A stretch of DNA of 64,000 nucleotides, taken from contig CALVAK010000002.1 in NCBI GenBank assembly GCA_944325525.1, forward strand, positions 1 to 64,000, written 5' to 3'. Below, piece by piece: positions 63,287 to 64,000 of the stretch. Positions within the stretch are counted from its first letter, which is position 1. Every line of letters begins with the position of its first letter. Source of the stretch: Candidatus Gastranaerophilales bacterium. Lineage in GTDB: Bacteria; Cyanobacteriota; Vampirovibrionia; Gastranaerophilales; Gastranaerophilaceae. Position numbers and translations under genes: made by a program. Under the pieces are notes generated by a model. That model saw nothing but the letters and a program-made list of their open reading frames with translations, was not told where the DNA came from and made no database searches.

Positions 63287-64000
63287 TATACACCTTCTTT
63301 TTCTTTATAATATGTCATCATATGTTCTGCTCTTTCATATAATTCATATTTTAGTCCTAATGATTCTGCTTTTTCTTTTGCATATTTAAAATATTCGATT
63401 ATTTCATCAGGAACATTTTCTCTTCTTGCATAAAACCATTTTGATTCTATTTCATGAAGTACACTGTTGATTCCGTTTTCTTTTGATTTTTTAAGCCAAA
63501 TATCAATTTCTTCTTTTGAGTCATTTACCCCCGGGATTAGTATATATTTTGATTTTACAGCAAATGGTGATTTTTGTTTTGAGGCATATTTCTTCAAATT
63601 ATTCCATACCTTATCATAGGAATCAACACCTTTGACCTTTCTGTGCATTTCTTTACTGCCCGAGTCAACTGAAACTATAAGATCAACACACCCCCGTGTT
63701 AGTCCTGATTCTATTGCTTTTGAATATAATATACTTGATGAATGAATTCTTGTAAGCGGAAATCCAAAATCCATAAATATATTTAACAATTTATCAAATT
63801 CTTTCAAAAGAGTTACTTCCCCGCCGCCAAAACTTACGTGTCCGTTTGAGCGTAATATATCTTTTTTTATCATATCTTTTAATATGGGAAGAAAATTGTA
63901 ATTTTTAAAACTGTTGTATTTCTTTTTATCTTTCATTGTATGACAATACATACATCTTGAATTGCATTTTGTCCAGTAATCAAGGTTAATCATACTTATT
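63286..64000 (-). CDS. Radical SAM protein, array copy 3 (5' end outside window)
   Basis: At least 237 codons; no in-frame stop lies before the window edge, and alignment with copies 1 and 2 shows about 90 N-terminal residues are missing, so the internal Met at 63993 is not the start. Visible are WTKCNSRCMYC (radical SAM cluster), VSFGGGEVTLL (SAM loop, with GGEV in place of GGEP), and VDSYDKVWNNLKKYASKQ. Closest in text to copy 1 (shared VKGVDSYDKVW). Function unknown. Confidence 0.8.
   Translation of the reverse strand, partial: ISMINLDYWTKCNSRCMYCHTMKDKKKYNSFKNYNFLPILKDMIKKDILRSNGHVSFGGGEVTLLKEFDKLLNIFMDFGFPLTRIHSSSILYSKAIESGLTRGCVDLIVSVDSGSKEMHRKVKGVDSYDKVWNNLKKYASKQKSPFAVKSKYILIPGVNDSKEEIDIWLKKSKENGINSVLHEIESKWFYARRENVPDEIIEYFKYAKEKAESLGLKYELYERAEHMMTYYKEKEGV

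Overview
The window is AT-rich, compactly coded DNA from a bacterial chromosome. The gene content points to a non-photosynthetic relative of the cyanobacteria (Vampirovibrionia/Melainabacteria, most likely a gut Gastranaerophilales-type lineage). The main markers are a Ycf23/DUF561 gene, an HNH endonuclease of the size and layout common in cyanobacteria, short K+-independent membrane pyrophosphatase signatures, and several small proteins with no recognisable relatives. No photosynthesis or phage genes are seen. The lineage call is an inference from families known to me, not from a database search.

Layout. 1-1258: start of a flavoprotein oxidoreductase, then an SPFH/prohibitin gene with a tiny membrane partner. 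1490-8627: divergent YkgJ-type cysteine cluster gene and uvrC, a radical SAM/SPASM gene directly followed by a DUF815 AAA ATPase, then proB-proA. 8696-13713: lineage-specific small proteins, a WG-repeat secreted protein, a TOPRIM-only protein, Ycf23 and pdxJ. 13865-18970: an accessory region ending at tRNA-Arg(CCU). It holds an EF-hand protein, two convergent paralogous two-gene modules bounded by an 82-bp inverted repeat, three REP-like palindromes, one truncated gene copy, and a zeta-toxin-like kinase with a tiny partner. 19180-28694: ATP-grasp enzyme, glmS with a coupled microprotein, HAD phosphatase, K+/H+ antiporter, AlkD-like protein, MATE pump, a CAU tRNA, ROK kinase and HPF. 28725-36865: leuD, tyrS-cysE, split chromate transporter, HNH nuclease, SMR pump and an H+-PPase. 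36965-45618: large membrane/TPR protein, pentapeptide protein, a degenerate HD-GYP protein, rpmB, then dgt-dnaG-rpoD. 45687-51253: the minus-strand block pgi, wecG-like, split transketolase, ftsE, ftsX. 51399-58011: thiL, metallophosphatase, a run from Gfo/Idh/MocA through pgsA, trmL-like, nnrD and a TPR protein. 58038-59579: a large-type SRP RNA and enolase. 59670-64000: BI-1/YccA protein, SGNH-like membrane protein, and a tandem array of three radical SAM genes running off the window end.

Most genes work in housekeeping: DNA repair and replication, proline, serine/cysteine, leucine and vitamin B6/B1 supply, amino-sugar supply for the wall, glycolysis and pentose-phosphate flux, lipid head-group synthesis, and division. 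The most unusual parts are the inverted-repeat-bounded paralogous modules (about 15.0-17.8 kb), the radical SAM array whose extra cysteines lie before the radical SAM core, and a recurring promoter geometry in which the -10 box sits 6-7 bases before the start codon with no ribosome binding site, implying leaderless mRNAs.
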